A DNA stretch of 37,678 nt from JAKPRU01 sp029568995 (GCA_035430965.1 DAOMHQ010000028.1:1-37678); one strand, 5' to 3'. Counted from the stretch's first letter, positions 16,955 to 25,876 are shown. Translations and numbers: made by a program. The notes: generated by a model from the letters alone, not told the origin.

Positions 16955-17932
16955 ATGACTCACCCCCCCTCCGATTCCTTCTCCGATGTCCTGTTGCCTT
17001 CGGGCGAAGAACGCAATGAGGGAACCATCCTCATTGTCGATGATGAGCGGGTGATTTGCGATCTCCTTGTGGAGATCCTCTCCGAAAATCATCACTATGA
17101 GTTGTTGAGCGCGGGCGATGGCGAAACCGCGCTGCAGATCTGCTCGGATCGAGATGTGGACCTGGTGTTTACCGATCTGCGAATGCCCGGAATGGGCGGC
17201 CTGCGCCTCCTGGCGGAATTGAAGAAACTGGTCCCGGAAACGCCGGTTGTGATCATCACCGGCTACGGCAGCAAAGAGGATGTCATCCAGGCTCTCCGCT
17301 TGGGCGCGTCGAACTTTCTCCTGAAACCCAACGATGTCGAAAATGTCGCCTCGATTGCCGAGAAGATTCTCTCCATGCGCCAGCGTGAGCGACTCGGCGA
17401 GGAACTGTTCCAGTTCTTCGAGGAAGAGCAACAATCTTTCATCCTTCCCAGCAGTTTGCGTTATGCCTTGCCACTGATTGATTTTCTGACTGCGCGGCTG
17501 GTTGTCCTGGGAATCTGCACTCATGCCGAGCTGAAAAACATCCGTTTGGCTCTTGATGAGGCCCTGGTGAATGCAGTCGTGCACGGAAATCTCGAAATCT
17601 CCTCTGAGATGAAAGGAACCACCCTGACCGATCTGGTTCGGTATGACGAAGAAGTTCGGAATCGGAGCACAATGACGCCTTTCTGTTCCAGAAAGGTCAT
17701 CGTGAAAAGTCGAATCGACCGCAAACGGGCAAAATACACCGTTCAGGATGAGGGCAAAGGATTCGACCACCGATCCCTGCCGAACGATTTCTCCAATGTC
17801 GATAACCTGGTGAGTCACGGACGGGGTCTTCTGCTGATTAAGACATTCATGGATGAAGTCACATTCAACGACTCCGGAAACGCCATCACGATGATCAAGA
17901 ATGCACGGACGGGAACGAAACGGAGTGCATAG
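16955..17932 (+). CDS. Receiver domain fused to HATPase anti-sigma-type kinase
   Basis: A 325-residue cytoplasmic protein. Receiver at about 23-140 with DDE (29-31), acceptor D74 in FTDLRMP and K124-P125. After a short helix, residues about 165-318 form a GHKL ATPase of the RsbW/SpoIIAB kind: LALDEALVNAVVHGN (N-box), DEGKGFD and HGRGLLLIKTFMDEV. It lacks a HisKA phospho-acceptor, so it is probably a serine kinase or sigma-binding switch controlled by phosphorylation. It starts 17 bases after the PurH-domain gene and is probably co-transcribed. Its substrate, normally a STAS protein, is not in the window. The receiver-PP2C protein at 4522 could be the opposing phosphatase; that is inference. 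Confidence 0.9.
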   Translation: MTHPPSDSFSDVLLPSGEERNEGTILIVDDERVICDLLVEILSENHHYELLSAGDGETALQICSDRDVDLVFTDLRMPGMGGLRLLAELKKLVPETPVVIITGYGSKEDVIQALRLGASNFLLKPNDVENVASIAEKILSMRQRERLGEELFQFFEEEQQSFILPSSLRYALPLIDFLTARLVVLGICTHAELKNIRLALDEALVNAVVHGNLEISSEMKGTTLTDLVRYDEEVRNRSTMTPFCSRKVIVKSRIDRKRAKYTVQDEGKGFDHRSLPNDFSNVDNLVSHGRGLLLIKTFMDEVTFNDSGNAITMIKNARTGTKRSA

Positions 17933-17993
17933 CGGGAAACAGATCTATGGGCGGAATTCCATGCGACGGAATGCTTGTACGCGGTTGATTTTC

Positions 17994-18022
17994 TTGACGT
18001 TTCTTGCATATTGCCCGCTAAT
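17994..18022 (+). promoter_or_regulatory. Possible sigma70 promoter for the DRTGG operon
   Basis: TTGACG (17994-17999), 17-base spacer, GCTAAT (18017-18022). The -35 is good and the -10 is moderate (4 of 6). Confidence 0.35.
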
Positions 18023-18231
18023 TGGGTAAAACCATCATAAAGCGGCCGAGCCGTCGATCGGACTATCCCAGTTCTTAACTGTATGTCTCTCCGTTGCTTA
18101 CGGTGTGTAGTGTGGAATTTCGGGAGTCTCCAGCGCCGGGTCGGCGATTCTCTTCCTTGAATTTCGGAATGGAAAGAAGATTGCGTTCCTGAACGGATGG
18201 AGCGGCTTGAACGCGGAAAGTGAAAAGACAG

Positions 18232-18264
18232 AACCATCGGTTCTCTGAACGGTGATGGTTTTTT
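18232..18264 (+). terminator. Intrinsic terminator or attenuator just before the DRTGG gene
   Basis: AACCATC (18232-18238) pairs with GATGGTT (18254-18260), with an inner GTTC-TCT-GAAC stem, and is followed by a run of six T (18259-18264). The next ATG is at 18281. It may end transcripts coming from 17932, but its place at the very end of the leader also fits a 5' attenuator for the operon. Confidence 0.65.
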
Positions 18265-18280
18265 CAGAGTTGATTGCGCA

Positions 18281-18649
18281 ATGGAACTTCAAGAGATCAT
18301 TCAGCTGTTGGACGCAGAGCCGCTGGTGGCCCCCGAACCGGGCCATCCGTATTCGGTGCACGATGTCTGCGCGGCAGACCTGCTTTCGGATATTCTGGCC
18401 ACGAAGAAACGCGATTTTGTGATTCTCACCGGTCTCGTGACTCCCCAGGTGATCCGGGTGGCCGAAGCCACCGATGCGCTCGGCGTGGTGATTGTTCGGG
18501 GCAAAACTCCCCCGGAAGCCACCCTGGAGGCTGCCCGGAAAAGTCGAATCCCCGTTTGGCGATGTTCCATGCAATTGTTTGAGTCCTGTGTTGCACTTGC
18601 GCCGTTGGTCGATGAAAAGCGATCCGAAGAGAGCAAGGCCCATTCGTAA
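18281..18649 (+). CDS. DRTGG-domain protein, first paralogue
   Basis: A 122-residue single-domain protein resembling the DRTGG domain, a regulatory fold also found in some phosphotransacetylases and CBS proteins. Visible pattern: YSVHDVCAADLLSDILA, FVILTGLVTPQVIRVAEATDALGVVIVRGK, PPEATLEAARKSRIPV. No signal peptide. The ribosome-binding site is weak, as the hairpin and T-run sit directly upstream. The CBS-HATPase gene starts 2 bases after its stop, and a second DRTGG paralogue follows that gene. Such sets often accompany redox or hydrogenase clusters in anaerobes, from my memory of gene neighbourhoods; none is visible here. Ligand unknown. Confidence 0.8.
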   Translation: MELQEIIQLLDAEPLVAPEPGHPYSVHDVCAADLLSDILATKKRDFVILTGLVTPQVIRVAEATDALGVVIVRGKTPPEATLEAARKSRIPVWRCSMQLFESCVALAPLVDEKRSEESKAHS

Positions 18650-18651
18650 TC

Positions 18652-19614
18652 ATGCGTACCCGCATCGATCCCGTTTCCTACACTCCCTTCCATGAAGCCC
18701 TGTATGACCTGCGGGTTCGGGACGCCATGTCGAAGAACCTGATTGTCCTGGGACCGGATGCCACCATGCTGGAAGCCCAGGTTTCCATGCGTGACCATCG
18801 CATTTCCGGAATCCCCATTGTCACCGACGGCAACAAACTTGCAGGCCTGGTCAGTATTCAGGATGTGATCGAGGCCCTGGTTGCGAACGATATTCACGCC
18901 CCCGTTGACAAGTGGATGACCCAGAAGGTCTGCACAGTCCGGGAGAAATTTCCTCTCATCCAGGCTGTCAAGGAGCTTCAGAAAAAAGGATTCGGGCGGT
19001 TGCCGGTCTTGAATGCGGATGATGTGCTGGTCGGAATGCTGACCAACAATGACGTGACGCGCGCGGTCATGCTGCGTCTCAACGAAGAGGCCAAAGCGGC
19101 AGAGCGGCGGGAAGCGGATCTGTTGGCGCGGTCCATGACTGCCACGCAGGAGAGACCGGGTATCGAACGAATTGAAGTCCGGGTTGAGCCGATGGATCTG
19201 GATGCAGCCGGAACGTTTGCGGGCCTTGTCAAGAAAGCGCTGAAAAATCGGGGAGTGCCGCCGGATGTTGCCCGCCGTGCCGCCATCGCCGCCTATGAGG
19301 TGGAGGTCAACGTGATTCTTCACAGCATGGGCGGCATTCTGGAGGCTTTTCTCTCGGATCAGGATATCACCATCCTGTCGCGAGACCGGGGACCGGGTAT
19401 ACCCAATGTTGACGACGCGATGAAAGAGGGATTCTCCACGGCGAATGAGGTGGTTCGTGCCCTCGGATTCGGTGCCGGAATGGGGTTGCCGAATATGAAA
19501 CGCTGCTCGGACGAGTTTTCCATCAGCGCACCGGCCTCCGGAACCACGGTCACCATGAAAATCCTGTTTAATCCACCCGCCCCGGCATCCCATGCAGTAC
19601 AGGAGAACACATGA
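18652..19614 (+). CDS. CBS-domain pair fused to HATPase anti-sigma-type protein
   Basis: A 320-residue cytoplasmic protein. Two CBS domains (about 20-80 and 84-145: VRDAMSKNLIVLGPDATM, ISGIPIVTD; VDKWMTQKVCTV, GRLPVLN) should sense adenylate-type nucleotides. Residues about 170-305 form an RsbW-like GHKL ATPase: AAYEVEVNVILHSMGG (N-box), DRGPGIPNVDDAM and GFGAGMGLPNMK (glycine-rich lid). It probably switches a partner by phosphorylation or binding according to energy state; the partner is not visible. It is translationally tied to its neighbours: 2-base gap before, 4-base ATGA overlap after. The two flanking DRTGG proteins are likely direct partners. Confidence 0.9.
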   Translation: MRTRIDPVSYTPFHEALYDLRVRDAMSKNLIVLGPDATMLEAQVSMRDHRISGIPIVTDGNKLAGLVSIQDVIEALVANDIHAPVDKWMTQKVCTVREKFPLIQAVKELQKKGFGRLPVLNADDVLVGMLTNNDVTRAVMLRLNEEAKAAERREADLLARSMTATQERPGIERIEVRVEPMDLDAAGTFAGLVKKALKNRGVPPDVARRAAIAAYEVEVNVILHSMGGILEAFLSDQDITILSRDRGPGIPNVDDAMKEGFSTANEVVRALGFGAGMGLPNMKRCSDEFSISAPASGTTVTMKILFNPPAPASHAVQENT

Positions 19615-19970
19615 CGAACCAGAAACCGCAGACCGTCTCGGAAGCCGTCGCGTTGATTGACGCTGTCCCGGTAGTTGGAGAAGGCTCCGGGCCGGTGGAG
19701 GGAGTCTATTGTTCCGACCTGTTATCGGATGTCCTGGCGAATGCGCCGGAGAACAGCCTGTGGATCACGGTGCAGAATCACCGGAACATCGTCGCGGTGG
19801 CAGAGACACGGGATGTGGCCGCAATTGTCGTTGCAGGTGGACGGCCCGTTCTGGACGACACAAAGAGGCAGGCCGAACTGCTCGAAGTCCCGATTTATTC
19901 CAGTCCGCTGACTGTGTACGAAATCGCCGGACGTCTCTATTCTGCGGGAGTAGGAAGAGACCAGTCCTGA
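19611..19970 (+). CDS. DRTGG-domain protein, second paralogue
   Basis: A 119-residue protein clearly related to the one at 18281: VEGVYCSDLLSDVLANAPE aligns with VHDVCAADLLSDILATKK, and NIVAVAETRDVAAIVVAGGRP with VIRVAEATDALGVVIVRGK. It overlaps the CBS-HATPase stop by 4 bases (ATGA). Co-expression in a fixed ratio with the HATPase protein suggests a complex of the three. No catalytic residues are recognised. Confidence 0.8.
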   Translation: MTNQKPQTVSEAVALIDAVPVVGEGSGPVEGVYCSDLLSDVLANAPENSLWITVQNHRNIVAVAETRDVAAIVVAGGRPVLDDTKRQAELLEVPIYSSPLTVYEIAGRLYSAGVGRDQS

Positions 19971-20023
19971 GGTTTCCAGCCTGTGGATGGGCGGAAGCGG
20001 AGTCTGAATTCGGAAGGCAGGAT

Positions 20024-21754
20024 TCAGGCGGTGGAATTGAGACTGACAGCGCGCTGAATGGCCTTACCCGCCGCGAGAGCATCTCCCTTAGACAGATAAG
20101 CCATGCCGAGTTCATGAAATGCCTCGGCGTCATTGGGATTCATCGCAACGGCACGCTCCAGATTTCGGACCGCATCCTCCGCTTGTCCCTTCTCCCGGAG
20201 AACCGCTCCCAGGCCCAAGAGAACAGAGAAATCATCAGGATTCTGTGTTTCTGCCGTCCGATAGTGTTCATCTGCACTGCGGAAGTCGCCGGACATGCGG
20301 GCCAGGTCCCCCAGGCGGATGTGTGCCTGGAAGGAATTCGGATCGAGCGTGAGCACTTTGTGAGAGGCCGATTCCGCGCCGTCGAAGTCATTGGAGCGCC
20401 AACACACATCGGCCAATTCGGTCCAGGCATCCAGGCATTCGGGTTGTTGTTGAGTCAGGGTGACCAGAATGGACCGCGCCTTGGGGAACATTCCCTGGCT
20501 TGCATACGCGCGTGCAAGCGCTAACACCGTCTCGGAGGAATCGGGATGACGCGCGGAGAGATCGGTCAGACGCCGCACGGCTTCATCGAACCGTCCGGTG
20601 TGCGACAGCAGGACACACTCCGCGATCCGTATCCCCAAATCATCGGGGCGGAGGGCCAGGGCACGTTCGTAGGTGCGCAGGGCCTGGGCGGTCTGTCCGA
20701 GCGCCTCGAGGCATTGGGCCAGCGGAACCAGGATTTCAACGGCATCCCCCCCCTTCAGCAATTTGTTAAAGGCTCCCACCGCGGCGTCATAGCGTTCAAG
20801 AATCTGGTATGTCTTGCCCAATTCAAAGAGGACTTCTTCACTGGTAATGACGATCTCATGGGCCTGCTCCAGAAGCGGAAGGGCGGCTTCGGGATGGCCG
20901 GACTGGAGGTGGGAGCGTGCCTCTTCGAGAAGTTGTTGCTTCCGTAGTTCCTTGCCTTCGGGAGAATCTTCGGTCAGTTTTTTTTCGAGTTTTTCCAGAA
21001 TCTCCAGTCGGGGTTCATGTTTGACACCGCGCAGCGATCGTTCGAGCTGGACCTCCAGATCGACGCGTTCCTTAGAGGACAGATTCGAGGAGAGTTCCGT
21101 GATTCGGAGTCGGAGTTGCTCTTCGCGCTTCGCTTCGGATCGAACCTGTTCATCCAGGCGATCTCTCAGGTCGAAAATGAATATGGCAAGATTGACCAAT
21201 TCATCACGGAATTGTCGAGTGTCTTGAAGAAGGCGGGCGACCTTCTCGGATGTCGGGCGATCATGGCCGAGGACCTTCTGGATTTCGTCCGCATCCGCTT
21301 CCTCGGAGACCAGTTTGCGGAGGTTGCCGATCCGTTCCTCGACCCGCTTCAGGAGTTCGACCTTGCTGGTGAATTCTTTGGCCTTGGTTTCAAACTCGGA
21401 GACGATGTCCTTCGCGGCCTTGGAGTATCGGTCGGTTTTTTTGCCGACCTCGATGTCCCGTCCTGCCTCCCGAATCATGGCCTCGACACGGTCAGCGTAA
21501 CCATCGCGAATCAGACGGATGTATTCGCCGGACTCATCTTTGCGGGGACTGACCTGGAGTTGCGCGGCGAATCGCTCGGTGGGAGTGCGTGGACGAGCGC
21601 GCGGAGTCGCCCCGGCCGGTGCAGCGCTTGCTGCCGGTGCGCCTTCGCCGCTGCCGCGCTGCTGCCGCCGACGTTCCAGCTCCGCCGCGCCGAGGGATGC
21701 AATATCCGCTCCCGAACTCTTGCCGCCAGACGATGAACCTGCGGGAACTGTCAT
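20024..21754 (-). CDS. Cytoplasmic coiled-coil and TPR-repeat protein
   Basis: A 576-residue protein without signal peptide or membrane segment. The first 65 residues are Ala/Gly/Pro-rich and probably disordered. Residues about 75-275 are highly charged helices with coiled-coil character (KTDRYSKAAKDIVSEFETKAKEF and later). From about 285 to the end there are about nine TPR units, for example LLEQAHEIVITSEEVLFELGKTY and AVAMNPNDAEAFHELGMAYLSKGD. GGAG lies 7 bases before the ATG. It is convergent with the DRTGG operon. It should act as a scaffold for protein complexes; the partner is unknown. Confidence 0.85.
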   Translation of the reverse strand: MTVPAGSSSGGKSSGADIASLGAAELERRRQQRGSGEGAPAASAAPAGATPRARPRTPTERFAAQLQVSPRKDESGEYIRLIRDGYADRVEAMIREAGRDIEVGKKTDRYSKAAKDIVSEFETKAKEFTSKVELLKRVEERIGNLRKLVSEEADADEIQKVLGHDRPTSEKVARLLQDTRQFRDELVNLAIFIFDLRDRLDEQVRSEAKREEQLRLRITELSSNLSSKERVDLEVQLERSLRGVKHEPRLEILEKLEKKLTEDSPEGKELRKQQLLEEARSHLQSGHPEAALPLLEQAHEIVITSEEVLFELGKTYQILERYDAAVGAFNKLLKGGDAVEILVPLAQCLEALGQTAQALRTYERALALRPDDLGIRIAECVLLSHTGRFDEAVRRLTDLSARHPDSSETVLALARAYASQGMFPKARSILVTLTQQQPECLDAWTELADVCWRSNDFDGAESASHKVLTLDPNSFQAHIRLGDLARMSGDFRSADEHYRTAETQNPDDFSVLLGLGAVLREKGQAEDAVRNLERAVAMNPNDAEAFHELGMAYLSKGDALAAGKAIQRAVSLNSTA

Positions 21755-21865
21755 TTGTGATCTCCAAGATGTTTGTGTAATTATTACAGATTCTCGGGTG
21801 CAGAGTAAATGGATTGCAGATTGGGGATTGCGGGATGCAAAGGAAAGAAAGGAACGGGGAACAAC

Positions 21866-21890
21866 GTGGACTTTGTGGACGGGGGGGACG
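21866..21890. repeat. Tandem 9-nt repeat (GTGGACNNN), copy 2
   Basis: Two GTGGAC units 9 bases apart, then a G-rich run ending GGGGACG, as in the copy at 12399. It lies in the gap upstream of the TPR gene (21755-21899), just past the end of the permease gene. Confidence 0.55.
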
Positions 21891-21899
21891 GATGCGCGC

Positions 21900-23564
21900 C
21901 TACAACGGTCTAAACAGGTCGGCGATCCGTCGTCCCAGTAGTCGAGCGGAGAACCACAGCCCCATTGTCAGGATCAACATGCCGATAACCCCCAGGGCTG
22001 CGGCGCTTTGCGGTCCCTCGGTGGCCCGGGCGAACAGGCTGTAAAGGCTTTTGGTCAGAGGATAGTCACTCTCACGAAAGGCGAGAATCAGCGAACATCC
22101 GACTTCCAGCAGCGAGAAAATAAACGCCATAATCGCCCCGGCCAAAATGCTGGGGAACAACAGGGGCAATGTCACTTTCCGCCAGACCCGGAACGCGGAG
22201 CCGCCCAGAGAATACGCGGCCTCTTCCCAAGTTGCAGGAATCGCCGTGGCTCCCGCGGCGATGGATTTCACCATGTATGGCAAGCGGCGTGTCGCATAGG
22301 CGATGATCAGAACGGACGTTGCCGAGCTCATCGGGGACAATGGAGTTCCCAGGAACAGGCTCAAATAGCCGAACGCAAGTAGCACTCCCGGAATCGCCAG
22401 GGGTAAAGATGCTCCCAGGTCCAGCAACCACCCCCATTGCACCCGTTTCCGAACCACCAAATGTACAAGAATCAAAGCCAAGGCAACATCCACAACCGTG
22501 GCACAGGCGCTCATCCACAGACTGTTCGACAGACCTCCCCATCCAATCGGGTCCAGCAGGCAGCGGGCATAAAATTCCGGTGTCAGCGATTCGGGAAACA
22601 CCGTCATCGCCCATCGTCCTGAAATGGAGATGAGAATAATCATCAGATGCGGCAGGATCGAAATCACTCCCAGCGGCACAAGCCACATCATTCGCAGAAA
22701 GAGGGGTGTACCGAAAAGCGGCACGGGATGCGAAGCGGACTCCCTGACTGAACGCCAGGCGACATTCCTGCCGAGAATCCACCGCGACAGCGCAAAAATC
22801 CCCAAGACCACAACGAGAAGCACGACCACCAGCGCGGACCCCACGGGAGATGAACCGATTTCACTCGTGGTGTCGAAGATCTTGACCGGAATCAGATACC
22901 GGTAGTCGAACATGAGCGGCGCGCCGAGATCGGTGAGCGACCAGAGAAACACAATGAGCATCCCCGCCGCGAGAGTCGGACGAAGCATCGGAAACAGGAC
23001 TTTCCTGGCACTCAACCCAAAACCCGCGCCGAGTCCGGCAGCGGCTTCCTCCAGCGAACCGCGTGTCTGTGCCATGGGACTTAACAGCATCAAAAAGAGC
23101 AACGGGAAGAAATGGAGGGTTTCAATAACAATAATCCCGAAAAGTTTCCCCGAACCGAGAATATCCAGCCCGTTCTCCGAGAGACCCAGATAGATCAACA
23201 GGAGATTGATCGGTCCGAATCGTCCCAAAATCAGCCGCATTCCGATTGCGCCGACAAACGGGGGAATAATCAGGGGGGCGAGCAAAGCCATCAGGAGCAG
23301 AGTTCGACCGGGAAAGGTCCAACGTCCGACAGTCGCGGCGGCGGGAACGGCGATCAGGGTCGAGAGCAGTGTGACCATCAATGCCAGAAAGAGGCTGTTG
23401 GCCAGAAGCCCTCGCAGGTATGGGTCGCTGATGGTGTAGAAAAGATAATCCGGTGTGAGATGTCCGTTATGCCAGACGGCATCCCGGACTGTTGCAGCCA
23501 GGGGCAGCACCAGAAACGCGATCAGGAACAGAGCCACGCATCCCGAAAGAAGGGCATTCTTCAT
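21900..23564 (-). CDS. Fused two-domain ABC permease, Fe3+/thiamine-type
   Basis: A 554-residue inner-membrane protein with about 12 membrane segments and two permease modules in one chain, as in FbpB/ThiP-type importers of ferric iron, thiamine or related ligands. Both ATPase-docking EAA loops are seen: EEAAAGLGAGFGLSARKVLFP (about 172-192) and EEAAYSLGGSAFRVWRKVTLP (about 447-467). Neither the ATPase nor a matching binding protein lies beside it: its neighbours are a TPR gene (downstream) and a divergent sugar-type binding protein. It may use components encoded elsewhere. Substrate is uncertain. Confidence 0.9.
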   Translation of the reverse strand: MKNALLSGCVALFLIAFLVLPLAATVRDAVWHNGHLTPDYLFYTISDPYLRGLLANSLFLALMVTLLSTLIAVPAAATVGRWTFPGRTLLLMALLAPLIIPPFVGAIGMRLILGRFGPINLLLIYLGLSENGLDILGSGKLFGIIVIETLHFFPLLFLMLLSPMAQTRGSLEEAAAGLGAGFGLSARKVLFPMLRPTLAAGMLIVFLWSLTDLGAPLMFDYRYLIPVKIFDTTSEIGSSPVGSALVVVLLVVVLGIFALSRWILGRNVAWRSVRESASHPVPLFGTPLFLRMMWLVPLGVISILPHLMIILISISGRWAMTVFPESLTPEFYARCLLDPIGWGGLSNSLWMSACATVVDVALALILVHLVVRKRVQWGWLLDLGASLPLAIPGVLLAFGYLSLFLGTPLSPMSSATSVLIIAYATRRLPYMVKSIAAGATAIPATWEEAAYSLGGSAFRVWRKVTLPLLFPSILAGAIMAFIFSLLEVGCSLILAFRESDYPLTKSLYSLFARATEGPQSAAALGVIGMLILTMGLWFSARLLGRRIADLFRPL

Positions 23565-23611
23565 GGTTGAACGATGAAACGGACGGCCCTTTGGCCGGAA
23601 ATCTGTCTAGG

Positions 23612-23626
23612 GTATCGTGACGATAC
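23612..23626. promoter_or_regulatory. Operator-like inverted repeat between divergent transport genes
   Basis: GTATCGT, a central G, then ACGATAC: a perfect 7+1+7 palindrome. It lies in the 96-base gap between the leftward permease gene and the rightward sugar-binding lipoprotein gene, where a repressor or activator could control both. Confidence 0.45.
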
Positions 23627-23660
23627 TTTATCACCTCTGTGTGCAGGGAGACAGCGAACA

Positions 23661-24980
23661 ATGAGGTGGGGTTACATTTTTTCGGGCCTGATCTGCGTCA
23701 CAGTGTGCGCGATACTCGGGTGTGGTTCGCCTAAAGAGGGGCATAACACCGATCCGAACACGCTCCGATTTGCTCACGCCGAAACCGGCGGAACGATCAA
23801 GAGCGTTTACGATGAAATCTGCGCCGAGTTTGAGCGGCTTAATCCCGGTATGCGGGTAATTCAGATCGCCATTGAGGATGAGGTCTATCAGGACCTGGGA
23901 TTGGTGAAACTGTTTGCGGGAGGGAATCCGCCGGATGTGTTTTTTCAATGGGGCGGGTGGCTGGTGCAGAGAGACTATGCAGCGGGCCGGGCTGCCGACC
24001 TGACCGAATACCTGGAGAAAGACGGTTGGAAAGATGAGTTCTACGATTATGTCTGGCCGTGGGCGGAAGTCGACGGCCGAATCTATATGATTCCTCACTC
24101 TGTCGGGATCACGACGATTCTCTGGTACAATGCGGACTTATTGAACACCCTTCAGGCAGGCGTTCCGGAGACTTGGCGGGAGTTTGTGGACGTCTGTCGC
24201 AAGGCAAAAGAGGCGGGGCTGATACCGATCACTGCCGGGAATAACGACAAGTGGGTGCTGGGAAACTGGGGCGCTCATATTATCTCGCGTGTGGCAGGGG
24301 AAGAATCCTACAGGCAGGCTCTAAATCTTGCTCCCGGAACTAAATTTGCGAATCCTGACTTCATACAAGCTCTTAAGCTGATTGAGGATCTTCAGCAATC
24401 AGGATTCTTCAATCCGGGCGTGATCGGACTCACCGATGAGGAAGGGCAGATGACGTTTCGAACCGGGGAAGCGCTATTTCACCCCATCGGCTCCTGGGTG
24501 ATCGACTATTGGATCAATGAGGTCCCGGAACTGCATTTCGACTTTATGAATACGCCGTCTATTCCAGGGGGTAAAGGGAACCAGGAAAGCGTACTGGGGG
24601 TGATTGCTGGATTCATGATGTACAAGGACTGCCCCCGGAAAGAGCTGGCGATTCGGTTCCTGCGGCATTTCTATTCGACGGAATCCCAACGTCGCCTGGT
24701 CGAGTCATCTGGGGTATTCACGGCGGTGAAAGCGGCCATGGAGGGTGAAGTGGAGCCGCACCTTGCCAAAATGCGTTCGCTGGCCGAATCCGCGCCGATG
24801 CTGGTAGCCCCGGCGGACACGGGATTTCGCACCGATGTGGCCCGGCATTTTTACGATGCGATCAACAGTGTTATCGGCGGACTTTCCACACCGGAAGAGG
24901 CGCTCGAACGGTGTGACCGTCGGATTGAACGTCTTCGCGCTCACGATGCGTTGGGATTTTCGGGAGGCAAGAACCCATGA
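23661..24980 (+). CDS. Family 1 sugar ABC transporter binding lipoprotein
   Basis: A 439-residue carbohydrate-binding lipoprotein. The ATG at 23661 is chosen because it opens a standard signal peptide ending in a lipobox (AILGCGS) and has AGGGAG 10 bases upstream; the frame opens earlier at 23574 without such a signal. Family 1 marks include EICAEFERLNPGMRV, GNPPDVFFQWGGWL, DLTEYLEKDGWKDEFYDYVW and YNADLL with PETWREF. It overlaps the next permease gene by ATGA, so the three genes 23661-26742 form one importer operon. The sugar is unknown; a link with rhamnose released by the GH106 enzyme is only a guess. Confidence 0.92.
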   Translation: MRWGYIFSGLICVTVCAILGCGSPKEGHNTDPNTLRFAHAETGGTIKSVYDEICAEFERLNPGMRVIQIAIEDEVYQDLGLVKLFAGGNPPDVFFQWGGWLVQRDYAAGRAADLTEYLEKDGWKDEFYDYVWPWAEVDGRIYMIPHSVGITTILWYNADLLNTLQAGVPETWREFVDVCRKAKEAGLIPITAGNNDKWVLGNWGAHIISRVAGEESYRQALNLAPGTKFANPDFIQALKLIEDLQQSGFFNPGVIGLTDEEGQMTFRTGEALFHPIGSWVIDYWINEVPELHFDFMNTPSIPGGKGNQESVLGVIAGFMMYKDCPRKELAIRFLRHFYSTESQRRLVESSGVFTAVKAAMEGEVEPHLAKMRSLAESAPMLVAPADTGFRTDVARHFYDAINSVIGGLSTPEEALERCDRRIERLRAHDALGFSGGKNP

Positions 24981-25876
24981 GACGCAGATCGGTCCTGTTC
25001 GGTGGATGGATTACGCCGGTTCTGTTCATTCTCCCGGCGTTTGCGCTGTTCGGCGGAATCGTTCTGCTGCCGACAATCGGGACCGGTGTATGCAGTTTCA
25101 TGGAGATTCGCACCGGACTGGGATGGCAATGGGTGGGACTCTGGAACTATACGGACGCGCTGTTTCGGGATGATGTGTTTCTGCTGTCCATCGCGAATAA
25201 TTTCGGGTATCTGTTTGCCACACTGATCGTGGAAGTTCTGTTCGGGTTGGTGGTCGCCTTGATTGTGAACATGAAATATCCCGGATTTCATATCTTTCGA
25301 GTTCTTTTCTTCACTCCCATGATGCTTTCGCTTGTGGTGGTGGGATTGATCTGGAAGTTTGTCTATCACCCGACCTACGGGATTCTCAACCAGCTGTTGA
25401 AAAGTGCGGGGTTGGAGAACCTGATGTGGCCCTGGCTGGCACATCCGTATACGGCGCTGCCGGCGGTGTGCCTGGTATCCGGATGGATCTATGCGGGATT
25501 TTTCATGATGCTGTTCTATGCGGGGCTTCAGCGGATTCCTGTCTCACTGGTTGAAAGTGCGAGAATTGACGGCGCATCGGAGTTCCAGTGTATCCGTCAC
25601 GTGAATATCCCGCTGCTGAGGGAAGTGATGGCGGTGTGTATTCTGATTTGCTCCACGGGGGCATTTCGGGCATTCGACCTGTTTTATGTAATGACACCGG
25701 ATGGCGGTCCGGACCATCACAGCGAGATGGTGGCAACCTGGCTGGTTCGGGAAGCCTTCGATTTCGATCACCTGGGATACGGAAGTGCGCTTGCAGTGAT
25801 CATGACGGTCCTGGTTTTCCTGTTGACCCTGATCTACCAGATTTACCAGCATCGGCGGGAGGTAATTGAGTTCTGA
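24977..25876 (+). CDS. Sugar ABC transporter permease, MalF/UgpA-type
   Basis: A 299-residue inner-membrane permease with about six membrane segments. The EAA loop reads VESARIDGASEFQCIRHVNIPLL (about 193-215), the docking site for the ATPase. GGGAGG is 8 bases before its ATG, which overlaps the stop of the binding-protein gene. It pairs with the permease that starts in its own stop codon. No ATPase gene follows; these CUT1-type systems often share a MsmK/UgpC-like ATPase encoded elsewhere. Confidence 0.92.
   Translation: MRRRSVLFGGWITPVLFILPAFALFGGIVLLPTIGTGVCSFMEIRTGLGWQWVGLWNYTDALFRDDVFLLSIANNFGYLFATLIVEVLFGLVVALIVNMKYPGFHIFRVLFFTPMMLSLVVVGLIWKFVYHPTYGILNQLLKSAGLENLMWPWLAHPYTALPAVCLVSGWIYAGFFMMLFYAGLQRIPVSLVESARIDGASEFQCIRHVNIPLLREVMAVCILICSTGAFRAFDLFYVMTPDGGPDHHSEMVATWLVREAFDFDHLGYGSALAVIMTVLVFLLTLIYQIYQHRREVIEF

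Larger units (their letters stand above)
17933..18280. other. Long leader region before the DRTGG operon
   Basis: This 348-base gap has a possible sigma70 promoter (17994-18022), two copies of GAATTTCGG about 43 bases apart (near 18116 and 18159) and a terminator-like hairpin ending 16 bases before the next start codon. No protein-coding region is evident. If the promoter is real, the mRNA leader is about 250 bases, long enough for a regulatory RNA. Confidence 0.5.
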
